Source: Bin80 sp965261255
Lineage (GTDB): Bacteria; Bacteroidota; Rhodothermia; Rhodothermales; Bin80
Direction of reading: 5' to 3'
Length of the DNA stretch: 64,000 bases
Assembly (NCBI GenBank): GCA_965261255.1
Contig: CBDHCQ010000004.1
Location: forward strand, 558,001 to 622,000
Part shown: piece by piece, positions 9,426 through 18,208 of the stretch
Numbering within the stretch: the first letter of the stretch is position 1
Layout of the letters: every line of letters begins with the position of its first letter
Program-made: the position numbers and the translations under genes
The notes under the pieces: generated by a model
Seen by the model: only the letters and a program-made list of their open reading frames with translations
The model's database searches: none
Told to the model about the DNA's origin: nothing

Positions 9426-10399
9426 TGTCCAAGTATACGATGAGGAACATAGGGGGCTTCCAGGAGGGCTGTTTCTTCGGCAGAGAGTTTAAGCGGAACG
9501 CTGCGAACAGCACTTTCCAGGTGGGAGATTTTGGATACTCCGACGATGGGGGCAGTTACTCCTGGTTTTGACAACAGCCACGCCATAGCTATTTCTGCGG
9601 GCGGATCTCCGCGCTCATCGGCGAGTGTTCGCAGCGCACGAATCACATGTGCGTCCTCGGGGGCTGTATAGCGTTCATGCATTAGCTCATCACTCTTGGC
9701 ACGTGCAGTGGAGAGTGGATCTTCAAGAGACTCCGCACGAGCCAGTAAGCCACGGGCCAGGGGAGACCAGGGCAAAACGGCCAGTCCCTCTTCCTGGCAG
9801 AGGGGGATCATTTCCCTTTCCTCCTCACGATACAGGAGGTTGTAGTGATTTTGCATACTGACAAACCGGGTCCACCCGTTGAGCGCAGCAGTACCGAGCA
9901 TGCGAGCCAGTTGCCAGGCATACATGCTTGAAGCCCCGATGTAGCGTACCTTGCCGTCCTGGACGAGTCGGTCCAGGGCTGCAAGGGTCTCTTCAATAGG
10001 CGTGTTCACATCAAAGCGATGAATCTGATAGAGGTCAATCGCCTCGACACCGAGCCTGCGCAGGCTGGCCTCGCACGACTGGACAATGTTCTTCCTTGAG
10101 AGTCCTCCAGAATTGGGGACATCCCGAAGGGGAAAGAACACTTTTGAGGCCAGTACGATTTCGTTCATGTTGCCGTAGCGTTTAAGTGCACGGCCTGTGA
10201 TTTCCTCACTTACACCATTGGAATAAATGTCGGCCGTATCAAAGAAGTTGATACCAAGCTCGATGGCGCGCCTGAAAAATGGTTGGGAGGCCTCCTCATC
10301 CAACAGCCAGGGCTGCCAGGAACGATCTCCGAATGACATGCATCCGAGTGCGAGGCGCGAAACGGTGAGGCCTGTATTTCCCAATCGGGTGTATTCCAT
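9422..10399 (-). CDS. aldo/keto reductase
   Basis: The 325-aa protein has the AKR (beta/alpha)8 barrel motifs: FFDTADIYSNGVSEE with the catalytic Asp and Tyr, LASKVFFPLR with the catalytic Lys, DLYQIHRFD with the catalytic His, and the C-terminal cofactor segment ITAPIVGVSKISHLESAV with the NADPH-contacting residues. The length is normal for the AKR/YghZ-like group. It is encoded convergently with the aldolase-dehydrogenase gene and overlaps it by 4 bases. It could reduce sugar-derived aldehydes such as lactaldehyde, but the substrate is not determined. Confidence 0.93.
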   Translation of the reverse strand: MEYTRLGNTGLTVSRLALGCMSFGDRSWQPWLLDEEASQPFFRRAIELGINFFDTADIYSNGVSEEITGRALKRYGNMNEIVLASKVFFPLRDVPNSGGLSRKNIVQSCEASLRRLGVEAIDLYQIHRFDVNTPIEETLAALDRLVQDGKVRYIGASSMYAWQLARMLGTAALNGWTRFVSMQNHYNLLYREEEREMIPLCQEEGLAVLPWSPLARGLLARAESLEDPLSTARAKSDELMHERYTAPEDAHVIRALRTLADERGDPPAEIAMAWLLSKPGVTAPIVGVSKISHLESAVRSVPLKLSAEETALLEAPYVPHRILGH

Positions 10400-10823
10400 G
10401 TTAAAATCCAGAATGAAGTGCTACGATTGTTGTGGATAGAGGTCCAAGTTACCGCAAAACCGAGAATCACAAAGCAGACAAGCTCGAATTTTCTGTAACC
10501 TCGCCCCATGCTTCATACTTCCTGGATTTTTTACGAGTCTCGCTGCCCCGCATAAGAATGTTTGTGGAAAAGTGCACTGCAACCGCAATTGGGATGGCGT
10601 CCAAACATCTTGGCTACCTCTGTGACGGAGATGGCCTTTGCGTTTGAGCCATAGCTTGATTTTTGTCCTTCCTTCAAGGTGCGGATCACATCCAAAGATA
10701 GATTTAAGCTCATCACGCAACCAATGAGTAAAACAATTGAACCGAAGTCAATCCAAGTGATGCCAGCTACGTGCTCTGCGGTCATCGTACAGCGTCCCAT
10801 GCTCCCCGGGCTCATACAAATCA
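10400..10823. other. intergenic region, nothing recognised
   Basis: This is noncoding DNA between the reductase gene and the IS66-like remnant. Short open frames on both strands have no recognisable motifs. Decay of mobile DNA may extend into this stretch, but I cannot show it. Confidence 0.4.
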
Positions 10824-11258
10824 GTGCATCGCCTGAATGTGAAACGAACACATCGACCTACTAGCTCTGTCTGTGCCGATTTAAGGGCAAGTTCAAAGAG
10901 GAGGTGCTCTCGAGCAGGTATCTCCAGGCGTACGAGAAGCGTATTCGGGTCCGGGATCGAAGGAAGCAGCACGTGGTCTATCGGGGATCTACTAGGCGTG
11001 CCACACGCCGGAGCGGAACCCATTTGTGATGGAGTGCCGCAAGAGCCGAGCCCGAGCGCGTCCGGTGGCGTTATTGCGCGCGTATGTAGCACATTGTAGA
11101 CGGAGGGGTACAAGACCTACGATGTCTTCAATGCGCACCGGTCAATGACGGTCTGCGGCTGCGTGGTGCATATGCGCCGAAAATTCCTCGACAGCCGCAT
11201 CTGTGAGCTGGAGAAGGCCGTGCGCGTATTGAAAGAGATGGGCCGAGGGGTCGGTTGA
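10824..11258 (+). pseudogene. decayed IS66-family transposase fragment
   Basis: In one forward frame the sequence reads GGVIARVCSTL, a TAG stop at 11097-11099, then TEGYKTYDVF and CGCVVHMRRKFLD before a stop near 11256. This resembles the IS66 transposase core, where LQTDGYxxYD is followed by GCWAHxRRKF; the TAG falls where a Gln codon is expected (one base from CAG). Flanking similarity is weak and I find no intact IS ends or complete frame. I read it as an old inactivated insertion. The call rests on two short motifs in correct order and spacing. Confidence 0.5.
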
Positions 11259-11588
11259 CTAAGAGGAAACTATACCGCCCTCATGGATCTTCTGTATACG
11301 CCAAGCTGACGCGGTTTACAGACGAGATACAGCCATGAGGAGGTTCCTGGAGAAGACATTACTGTAGTAAGGCGAAGCAAAGTGTGAGTGCTTCCTGTAA
11401 TATCTACAACAGGAAGTAAATATAAGGGCCAAAGCGAGTCGGTTTTTTTATATAGGACGGAAACTTAGTATAGAAAAAATTGTATATTTCTACCATCGTT
11501 TCTAAAGCAGTCAACCCGCAGTCAGGGTAACGATCCGTGGGTTATCAGAGGTGTCACTCAGCATTCACCACAAGACAAAGGTTTTTCA
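11259..11588. promoter_or_regulatory. AT-rich leader upstream of the ZnuD-like receptor gene
   Basis: The first part carries an imperfect inverted repeat around CCTCATGG/CCATGAGG (near 11279-11338), possibly left from the insertion element. The second part (about 11435-11500) is AT-rich, with tttttttatatagg and attgtatatttc, and plausibly holds the promoter of the receptor gene. A zinc-responsive (Zur) operator would be expected if the receptor is zinc-regulated. I could not point to a convincing one. Confidence 0.3.
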
Positions 11589-13985
11589 ATGAAAGGAGTA
11601 CTTAAGTTGGCTTTTGGAGTTATGATTACTTTGGCGTCCTTTCAGTCTGCGAAAGCGCAGGATTGGGGACGCATTGAGGGCACCGTTTACGTTACCGAGG
11701 GGATAATGGCAACGGATGCAACGGTTAGCCTAGTGGGTTTGAACTATGTTCAGAAAGTTGATGAAGCTGGACGATACGTGTTCGAAGAGGTGCCCTCCGG
11801 TACGGTACTTCTACGTGTCACGAGTCCGCGTTGGGGTCGGAATTCAACGACAGTCACAGTCGTGGCAGGAGAGACGACGGAAGCAGATATTCAGGTCTTA
11901 CGCGATGTCCACTTGGAAGAGATTGTCGTTTCGTCAGGCTCAGCGGCTCTTACCCGCTCCGAACTGGCGAATCCGGTGGGGGTTCTGACAGGTTACGATC
12001 TTATTGAATCAAGTGGGATCAGCCTAGGGGAATCTTTGAAGGATATGCCGGGAATCTCATCATCGTATTTTGGTCCGGCGATCAGTCGACCGATTATTGG
12101 TGGCGTTGGAGGTAGTAGAGTGAAAATTCTTCAGCAGGGTGTGGAGACGGCCGATCTTAGTGATATAGGTGCAGATCATGCAATGAATATTGATGCCTTT
12201 GATGCTGGGCGGATTGAGATTATTCGCGGACCGAGTGCGTTGTTGTACGGAAGCAATGCAACTGGTGGGGTCGTAAATATTATTGATGGTCGGGTTCCAA
12301 ATGAGCGGCCGGCAGGCTTTGTTGAAGGAACCGTAATGGGCAGGTATGGATCAGTAGCTGATGAGCGGGCAGGGGGCGGAAATATATCTGGAGCGTTCGG
12401 GAATCTCGTTTGGCGCGCCCGTGGCATGGTGCGCGAAAGTGGCGATATTTCCACCCCGGAGTTTTTGCCGGAAGAAGGGCATGATGAAGAGGAGGAGCAC
12501 CATGATGAGGACGAGCACCACGACGAAGAGGAGCACCATGATGAGGAGGAACATATTGACGAATATTTGACAAGTGTTGAGAACTCCGGGAGTTCGCTGA
12601 CGAGGGGGTCATTTGGTTTGTCCTGGATTGGTCGGCGCGGGTATATTGGCGGTGCTGTGACGGTTCACAACAATGACCATGGCGTGCCTGGACATGCTCA
12701 TCACGGGCACGAGGAAGAGCATGATGAAGATCATGAAGATGAAGACCATGAAGATGAAGATCATGAGGAAGAAGAAGACGAAGAAGGCGTTGGAGAAGTG
12801 ACAGCAGAAATGACCTCTACAACATACGATTTTGAGGGTGCGTACCGCCTCTCCAATACGGTGCTTCGGGGAATTCGCTTCAGGGCTGCGCTCACCGACT
12901 ACGAAACTGCCGAAGTAGAGCATGTTGACGAACACGATGAGGAGGGGGTAAGCACTATTTTGGGCAGGGATCAGCTGGAAGGTCGTTTGGAAGTGGACCA
13001 TGTACTTGCCAGCAATATGGTGGGGGTTGCCGGCATACAGATAGCGAACAGTGATTTGACGATTGAGGGGACTGAGGCTTTTCTGCCAGATGCGCTATCT
13101 ACCGGTATCGGTGTGTTTGCGCTTGAACGCATAAACCTAGACGCGTTGAGGTTTGAGTTTTCCGGAAGGATGCAATGGCAATCACATGATCCGAGAGAAT
13201 CCGGGATGACAGAAAGATCTTTCACGGCTCTAAGTTTGAGCGGAGGTATGAACTACCAGAGAAGCGAGGACATCAGATTCTCGCTCAGTTGGGCCCGTGC
13301 GTCAAAGATGCCGGATGTCATGGAATTGTACGCCCAAGGATTGCACACCTCAACACGTGCTGTGGAGATAGGCAACGAAAACCTCGAAGTCGAAACGACC
13401 AACGGCCTGACGGTTGCCAGCCATATTCAGAAAGATGCTGTGGAGGCAACGATCAGTGCATACACAAATCACTCGAACGACTTCATATATCTTGCACCGA
13501 CAGGACGGGAGCAAGAGGGCAATCCGGTTTACCAGATGAACCAGGCTGAGGCAAGGATTTCCGGGGTAGAAGTCGACGCAAGGTTTGAGTTGTTGCACGG
13601 GCAAACGTCACACTTGGTGTTGCGTCTGTGGGGTGATTTAGTAAGAGGGCGGTTGGTTGAAAATGAACAGGATCTGCCTCGCATGCCTCCCTTGCGTGTG
13701 GGAGCAGGACTACGGTACGTACTGGGCAATTTTGGTATTGACTTTTCATTGAAACATGTGGCCGATCAGGAACAGGTGTTTCCGGGAGAAACGGAAACCC
13801 ACGGCTATACCATGGTCAATGCCACTGCGAGATACCGTCTGGTTGTGGGCTCCACAGTTCAGAGTATCTCCCTGCAGGGCATAAACTTGACGGATGTTCT
13901 GGCGAGGGAGCATACGTCGTTTGTGAAGGGCCTAGTACCACTGCCCGGTCGGGATCTCCGGTTATCCTACACATTTGTGTTCTAG
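11589..13985 (+). CDS. ZnuD-like TonB-dependent metal receptor with His/Asp/Glu-rich loops
   Basis: The 798-aa protein has a signal peptide (cut near AKAQ), a carboxypeptidase-regulatory-like domain (about 27-105), a plug domain (about 125-240) and a beta-barrel ending in SYTFVF. The plug strings PIIGGVGGSRVKIL, DIGADHAMNID and IEIIRGPSALLYGSNATGG closely resemble the ZnuD family of zinc receptors. Three predicted surface segments are extremely rich in His, Asp and Glu: residues about 295-324 (many HHDEEE units), about 363-401, and a short one near 440. Such loops bind Zn2+ or another divalent cation in known ZnuD proteins. No TonB, periplasmic binding protein or ABC transporter for metal is adjacent. 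Zinc is the best guess, with copper, nickel or cobalt possible. Confidence 0.9.
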   Translation: MKGVLKLAFGVMITLASFQSAKAQDWGRIEGTVYVTEGIMATDATVSLVGLNYVQKVDEAGRYVFEEVPSGTVLLRVTSPRWGRNSTTVTVVAGETTEADIQVLRDVHLEEIVVSSGSAALTRSELANPVGVLTGYDLIESSGISLGESLKDMPGISSSYFGPAISRPIIGGVGGSRVKILQQGVETADLSDIGADHAMNIDAFDAGRIEIIRGPSALLYGSNATGGVVNIIDGRVPNERPAGFVEGTVMGRYGSVADERAGGGNISGAFGNLVWRARGMVRESGDISTPEFLPEEGHDEEEEHHDEDEHHDEEEHHDEEEHIDEYLTSVENSGSSLTRGSFGLSWIGRRGYIGGAVTVHNNDHGVPGHAHHGHEEEHDEDHEDEDHEDEDHEEEEDEEGVGEVTAEMTSTTYDFEGAYRLSNTVLRGIRFRAALTDYETAEVEHVDEHDEEGVSTILGRDQLEGRLEVDHVLASNMVGVAGIQIANSDLTIEGTEAFLPDALSTGIGVFALERINLDALRFEFSGRMQWQSHDPRESGMTERSFTALSLSGGMNYQRSEDIRFSLSWARASKMPDVMELYAQGLHTSTRAVEIGNENLEVETTNGLTVASHIQKDAVEATISAYTNHSNDFIYLAPTGREQEGNPVYQMNQAEARISGVEVDARFELLHGQTSHLVLRLWGDLVRGRLVENEQDLPRMPPLRVGAGLRYVLGNFGIDFSLKHVADQEQVFPGETETHGYTMVNATARYRLVVGSTVQSISLQGINLTDVLAREHTSFVKGLVPLPGRDLRLSYTFVF

Positions 13986-14373
13986 CACCGGATATGGCGA
14001 CTGACCGATTCGTCTCTCGGGATGCGTCGGAAAAACATTACCGGAAGACAGGAGTGGGGACGTTCCTCGTGGACGGTTGTTAATCCGGTGGTGATGTGGG
14101 ATGGCTTCGTTAAGCTGCATTAGCTTGGGAATTTACGGGCATAGCTGCACCGAATCAATGGAACGTCCTGAATCAATCATACGGATCCTCGGGGTCACCA
14201 ACGTGAACGCTCCTCGCAGTGCAACTGCGCAATCCTCAGACGCCGATGGCAGATACAGCCATACTTCGTAGTGCCGAACTGTCAACATTTTCTTTCAAGA
14301 AACGACTTGACTTGAAAGTTACAGTTATGCACAAAATGCCTTAGTTTACTGTCGGTTATTATCGGTTATCGCT
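13986..14373. promoter_or_regulatory. intergenic region with an inverted repeat and a short direct repeat upstream of the DUF1800 gene
   Basis: Perfect 8-base arms CTTTCAAG (14292-14299) and CTTGAAAG (14311-14318) flank an 11-base loop. Just before the GTG start at 14374, TCGGTTAT occurs twice with a 10-base period (14352-14359 and 14362-14369). Either could be a regulator site for the DUF1800/DUF1501 operon. There is no T-run, so a terminator is less likely. The rest of the stretch shows nothing. Confidence 0.4.
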
Positions 14374-15993
14374 GTGTCAGACCCCCTTTTTGAAGTTCCT
14401 CAGAAATTCCGGCACTACTTCAAGGAGCGCGGACAAAAGCCCTCCGTAAGTGAAGTATTATCAGCTCCAGTGCAGACGAGCGCTGATTTGGATCCCTATG
14501 ATCGGCCCCTGACACGTCGAGAGGCTACGCACCTGTTTCGAAGGATTGCATTCGGGGGTAGCGCTGCACAGATAGAAGCAGTTGCCGGGCGTTTAGCCTC
14601 CGAGGCAGTACATCAGATCGTGCAGGAGGGACTTCAAAGCCCGATGTCTGCTCCTCCTTCCTGGCATCAAGATTGGCCACCGTGGGGGGAATCAGACACC
14701 GTTAAACAGGCCTATTTTGACAAACAGTTTGACTGGGCAAAGGAACTCGCCGCCACTTGGCTCAAGCAGATGGTCGAAAATGGTCTACGCGACCGAATGA
14801 CGCTTTTTTGGCACAATCACTTTGCAACAGAGCGCGCTACATATTTCTACGCCATTCTGGCCCACAAGCACCTTACCACGCTGCGCAAGCACGCACTGGG
14901 AAACTTCAGGGATTTCGTGATTGCCGTCGGTATTGATCCCGCGATGCTGGTCTACCTTGATGGTAGACTCAGTACGCGGCAGAGCCCCAACGAAAACTAT
15001 GCAAGGGAGCTTGTTGAACTCTTCACCATGGGACAGTTCGACAAACATGGCAATCCTAATTATACGCAGGAAGACATTGTAGAACTGTCTCGTGCACTGA
15101 CAGGCTATCAGGTGGACTATAGGTATTTCAGGGCGCATTTAACACAGAGTTTGCGAGATGCCACAAAAAAGACCATCTTCGGCAGAACCGAGCGGTTTGA
15201 CTTTGGAGGAGCACATCTGGTACTTTTTGAGGAACGTGCGCCCCAGATTGCAGACTTCATGGCGCGCAAGCTATACAGGGAATTCGTTTACGTAACGCCG
15301 CACGAGGCCGTCGTCGAGCAGCTTGCCCAGTGTTTTCTAGACAACAATTTTGAAATCGCTCCGGTGCTGGAAGCCTTATTCTCAAGCCGTCACTTTTATT
15401 CAGAAGAGGTGATCGGGTCACAGATAAAGAGCCCGGCCGCGATGTTTACAGGCATTCTGCGGGCTTTCGGGCAAGGTGTTCCCCCACGTTCGGGGTTGAA
15501 TACCATTCGTTACGGGATGGTGCGCCTGTCTCAGACTATTTTTGATCCGCCCAGCGTTGCCGGTTGGCCTGGGTACCGGAGTTGGATCTCGACCTCTACG
15601 TTACCTGAACGATGGTCACAGCTCAGCAAACTGTTACAGTCGATCCAGTTCGGTGTATTCAGATTGAATGGGGTCACACTTGCCCAGGAACTTGTAGATG
15701 AAAATGATGATTTGGCAGTATTTAAAGTTCCGGTGGCAATTGCCGAACATCTTTTAGCTGTGCCGCTTGAGGATATCTCTATTGATGCACCACCCGAATT
15801 CGCTGGCGACCTGATCACCCATCCAATTCCGGACGAAATACAGAATGGCCCAGGTTATGTCCTGGATCTGACACGCATTTTTCTTCGCGGTTTTCCGTGG
15901 TACAGTTGGAAGCTTAGCCGACAAGGGATTGCGTACCAGACGATGGAATACATCAGATGGATTGCCGGGTTACCAGAGTATCAGCTCAACTAG
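14374..15993 (+). CDS. DUF1800 family protein
   Basis: The 539-aa protein starts at GTG (MSDPLFEVPQ). It carries the family's recognisable segments: THLFRRIAFGGSAAQIEAV near the N-terminus, MTLFWHNHFAT around 150, PNENYARELVELFTMG around 210, and VAGWPGYRSWIS around 395. DUF1800 proteins are large, mostly helical and of unknown biochemical role. They are almost always encoded just before a DUF1501 protein, as here, where the next gene begins 6 bases after the stop. Unusually for the pair, I see no N-terminal signal peptide on this partner. A role in handling an exported or cell-surface substrate is only inferred from the partner. Confidence 0.9.
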   Translation: MSDPLFEVPQKFRHYFKERGQKPSVSEVLSAPVQTSADLDPYDRPLTRREATHLFRRIAFGGSAAQIEAVAGRLASEAVHQIVQEGLQSPMSAPPSWHQDWPPWGESDTVKQAYFDKQFDWAKELAATWLKQMVENGLRDRMTLFWHNHFATERATYFYAILAHKHLTTLRKHALGNFRDFVIAVGIDPAMLVYLDGRLSTRQSPNENYARELVELFTMGQFDKHGNPNYTQEDIVELSRALTGYQVDYRYFRAHLTQSLRDATKKTIFGRTERFDFGGAHLVLFEERAPQIADFMARKLYREFVYVTPHEAVVEQLAQCFLDNNFEIAPVLEALFSSRHFYSEEVIGSQIKSPAAMFTGILRAFGQGVPPRSGLNTIRYGMVRLSQTIFDPPSVAGWPGYRSWISTSTLPERWSQLSKLLQSIQFGVFRLNGVTLAQELVDENDDLAVFKVPVAIAEHLLAVPLEDISIDAPPEFAGDLITHPIPDEIQNGPGYVLDLTRIFLRGFPWYSWKLSRQGIAYQTMEYIRWIAGLPEYQLN

Positions 15994-15998
15994 GAACT

Positions 15999-17636
15999 AT
16001 GGAATACGGAGCAAGTGGGCGATTTGGAAGCTGCCTGGAGCATGGTTGTGCGCATACGGATGAGCACAGTCTGTGGTCACGAAGAAATTTCCTGACCAGT
16101 CTGGGGCAGGCCATCGGCTCCTCAATAGTGCTGGGTTCCACAACCATCAATGCATTGGCAAGATCTCCCGTGCTGGATATGCTCAATCATCATGATTCCG
16201 AGCGGATACTGGTACTGCTGCAGCTTGGGGGTGGAAATGACGGCCTGAATACGGTTATTCCAGTTGAGGATGGCCATTATTTTCGTGCACGTCCGACACT
16301 TTCTATTCCTAAAAGGGTAGCCCTTCCATTGACGGATACGCTGGGACTGCATCCCTCTCTGCAAACATTGCGCGGGCGCTACGATGATGGGCAGATGGCT
16401 ATTATCCAGGGAGTCGGATACAATAATTCAAGCTTATCGCACTTTCAGGGTACCGATAACTGGATGTCGGGCACGGTATCGGTCGGGCATGATGTATCTG
16501 GATGGGTAGGGCGAAAGCTGGAGTTCAGTCACCCCGACTTTGAAACAAAACCGCGCGAATATCCTTTGGCCGTGCAGGTAGGCGGGATTTCCTCGCGCCT
16601 GTTCGACGGACAGGAGCATGGTATGGGGATGACCATGGCCAATGTGGAGGTGTTCCGGAGGCTTGTGCGAACAGGGCGTTTATTTGACGAAAAATCTGCT
16701 CCTGATAATGCTTATGGCAATGAGGTTGCTTTCGTACGCCGTATTGCCAATGACACCTTCACTTACGGCCGGGCTGTCCAAGAAGCTGCTGCAAGGGGGG
16801 GCAACCCTGTTTCGTATCCACGGGTTGTACCAGCGTACCTTACTGAGAGGCTTTCCATAGTCGCCCGTCTCATCAAAGGTAGGCTTGGGGCGCGAGTGTA
16901 CCATGTTGGCTTGGGTGGATTCGATACACACGGCTCGCAGGGTAGTGTGTATGGACGTCACGCAACGCTGCTTACTGCCATGGCAGAGACGGTCAATGCT
17001 TTTCTGAATGACCTTGGTGAACTCAGCAAGGAAGTGCTCGTCATGACTTTTTCAGAATTTGGCAGGCGGGTTAACGAGAATGGCTCGAATGGGACCGATC
17101 ATGGTACTGCGGCGCCGTTGTTCCTGTTTGGTCCCGGCGTCAAAGGCGGGATCCTGGGTGATGCGCCGTCGCTTCGTGATTTGGATGCGCATGGCAACCT
17201 TAAGTATGGAATTGATTTTCGTGCTGTTTATTCAACGGTGCTGCAACACTGGTTTGGTTTCACAGGTCCTACCAGTGCACAGGTCCTGGGTGAATCATTT
17301 GATCCGCTTGATTTTATTGCCAATCCATCAAATCCAATTTATACTGGCGCTGAGCCTGCAGCTGAAATCCCCGACTCTATTGTTTTGCATCAGAACTACC
17401 CCAATCCATTCAATCCGGCAACGACTATTGAGTACCGAATTGGCGTGCAGGCAAGGGTTACGCTTGATGTTTTTGATTTAACGGGGCGACGAATAGAGAC
17501 ATTGATTGACCGTACGCTGCCTCCCGGACAGTACTCTGCTCAGTTTGATGCTGTTGGGCTTCCAAGTGGGACCTACCTATATCAATTGCGCGTGGGTGCT
17601 CAAGTAGCTTCGCGGAGAATGGTTTTGCTCAGATAG
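15999..17636 (+). CDS. DUF1501 family protein with Tat signal and type IX secretion tail
   Basis: I choose the ATG at 15999 (545 aa); an upstream in-frame ATG at 15957 would overlap the DUF1800 gene by 37 bases. A twin-arginine motif SRRNFLTSLGQAIGSS lies near residue 27, followed by a hydrophobic stretch. The DUF1501 core follows with VLLQLGGGNDGLNTVIPVED, LSHFQGTDNWMSG, YHVGLGGFDTHGSQ and MTFSEFGRRVNENGSNGTDH, a fold related to sulfatase/alkaline-phosphatase-like enzymes. The last 85 residues, from NYPNPFNPATTIEYRI to RRMVLLR, are a type A C-terminal sorting domain recognised by type IX secretion. Export to the periplasm by Tat and then to the surface by T9SS is inferred. The 3' end overlaps the convergent pnuC-like gene by 37 bases. 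Confidence 0.92.
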   Translation: MEYGASGRFGSCLEHGCAHTDEHSLWSRRNFLTSLGQAIGSSIVLGSTTINALARSPVLDMLNHHDSERILVLLQLGGGNDGLNTVIPVEDGHYFRARPTLSIPKRVALPLTDTLGLHPSLQTLRGRYDDGQMAIIQGVGYNNSSLSHFQGTDNWMSGTVSVGHDVSGWVGRKLEFSHPDFETKPREYPLAVQVGGISSRLFDGQEHGMGMTMANVEVFRRLVRTGRLFDEKSAPDNAYGNEVAFVRRIANDTFTYGRAVQEAAARGGNPVSYPRVVPAYLTERLSIVARLIKGRLGARVYHVGLGGFDTHGSQGSVYGRHATLLTAMAETVNAFLNDLGELSKEVLVMTFSEFGRRVNENGSNGTDHGTAAPLFLFGPGVKGGILGDAPSLRDLDAHGNLKYGIDFRAVYSTVLQHWFGFTGPTSAQVLGESFDPLDFIANPSNPIYTGAEPAAEIPDSIVLHQNYPNPFNPATTIEYRIGVQARVTLDVFDLTGRRIETLIDRTLPPGQYSAQFDAVGLPSGTYLYQLRVGAQVASRRMVLLR

Positions 17637-18208
17637 GAGGTTCGCCAGGCTATATACCCTGTGGTGGCCAGACCGAGGTATAGGACATAGAGTAGGAGTG
17701 TGAGATAGAGTTCAGTGGCGATAAAGAGACCAACATAGATCGCATCAGTGACAATCCAGACGAGCCAACTCTCGAGAATTTTTCGGGCAGCCATCCAGCT
17801 GGCAATCACGCTGAGTGTGGTCGTCAGGCCTTCTGTTAGTGGGTAGGACGATCCGATCAGGTAATTGAGCATCAGTGCAAACCCTGCGGTTCCCGTCAGG
17901 GTCAATACAAGAAGTATCAAACCAACAACGGGACGGAGTCGGGTCACCAGCAATGTTCCGCCCTCGGGCCCGCCGGTTAGCCAGGTCCGCCATCCATAGA
18001 TAGATATGCCAATGAATAGTCCCTGGAGGAGCATGGTTGTGTATAGACGGTCCTCAAAGAACACAACGGCAAAAAGCAGACTGCTGATGATGGCAACCGG
18101 CCAGGTCCAAATGTTTTGGCGAACATTAAACCATACGCACAGGATACCCGCTAGCACAGCGATGCCTTCCAGGAGCCGCTCTTCAAGGAATTCAAGGAGC
18201 GTGTTCAC
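17600..18208 (-). CDS. pnuC: PnuC-like nicotinamide riboside/mononucleotide transporter
   Basis: The 202-aa protein starts at GTG and has about seven membrane segments. The PnuC family signatures WPVAIISSLLFAVVFFEDRLY, MLLQGLFIGISIYGWRTWL and the C-terminal segment WLVWIVTDAIYVGLFI are all present. PnuC proteins move nicotinamide riboside (or related B3/B1/B2 vitamers) by facilitated diffusion, with a cytoplasmic kinase trapping it. The start overlaps the stop of the upstream FG-GAP gene as GTGA, implying translational coupling. nadC lies in the same collinear run about 6 kb upstream, which supports an NAD-precursor role over thiamine or riboflavin. Specificity is not settled from sequence. 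Confidence 0.87.
   Translation of the reverse strand: MNTLLEFLEERLLEGIAVLAGILCVWFNVRQNIWTWPVAIISSLLFAVVFFEDRLYTTMLLQGLFIGISIYGWRTWLTGGPEGGTLLVTRLRPVVGLILLVLTLTGTAGFALMLNYLIGSSYPLTEGLTTTLSVIASWMAARKILESWLVWIVTDAIYVGLFIATELYLTLLLYVLYLGLATTGYIAWRTSYLSKTILREAT

Noticed and set aside
11270..11345. Imperfect inverted repeat CCTCATGG/CCATGAGG as an intact IS end or terminator
   Set aside because: Arms are imperfect and widely spaced, there is no T-run, and no matching second end was found; likely leftover from the decayed insertion.
12609..13001. 130-codon minus-strand frame opposite the ZnuD-like receptor
   Set aside because: It stays open only because GAT/CAT/GAA-rich DNA on the sense strand reads as Phe/Ile/Met/Val on the other strand; a shadow of the metal-binding loops.
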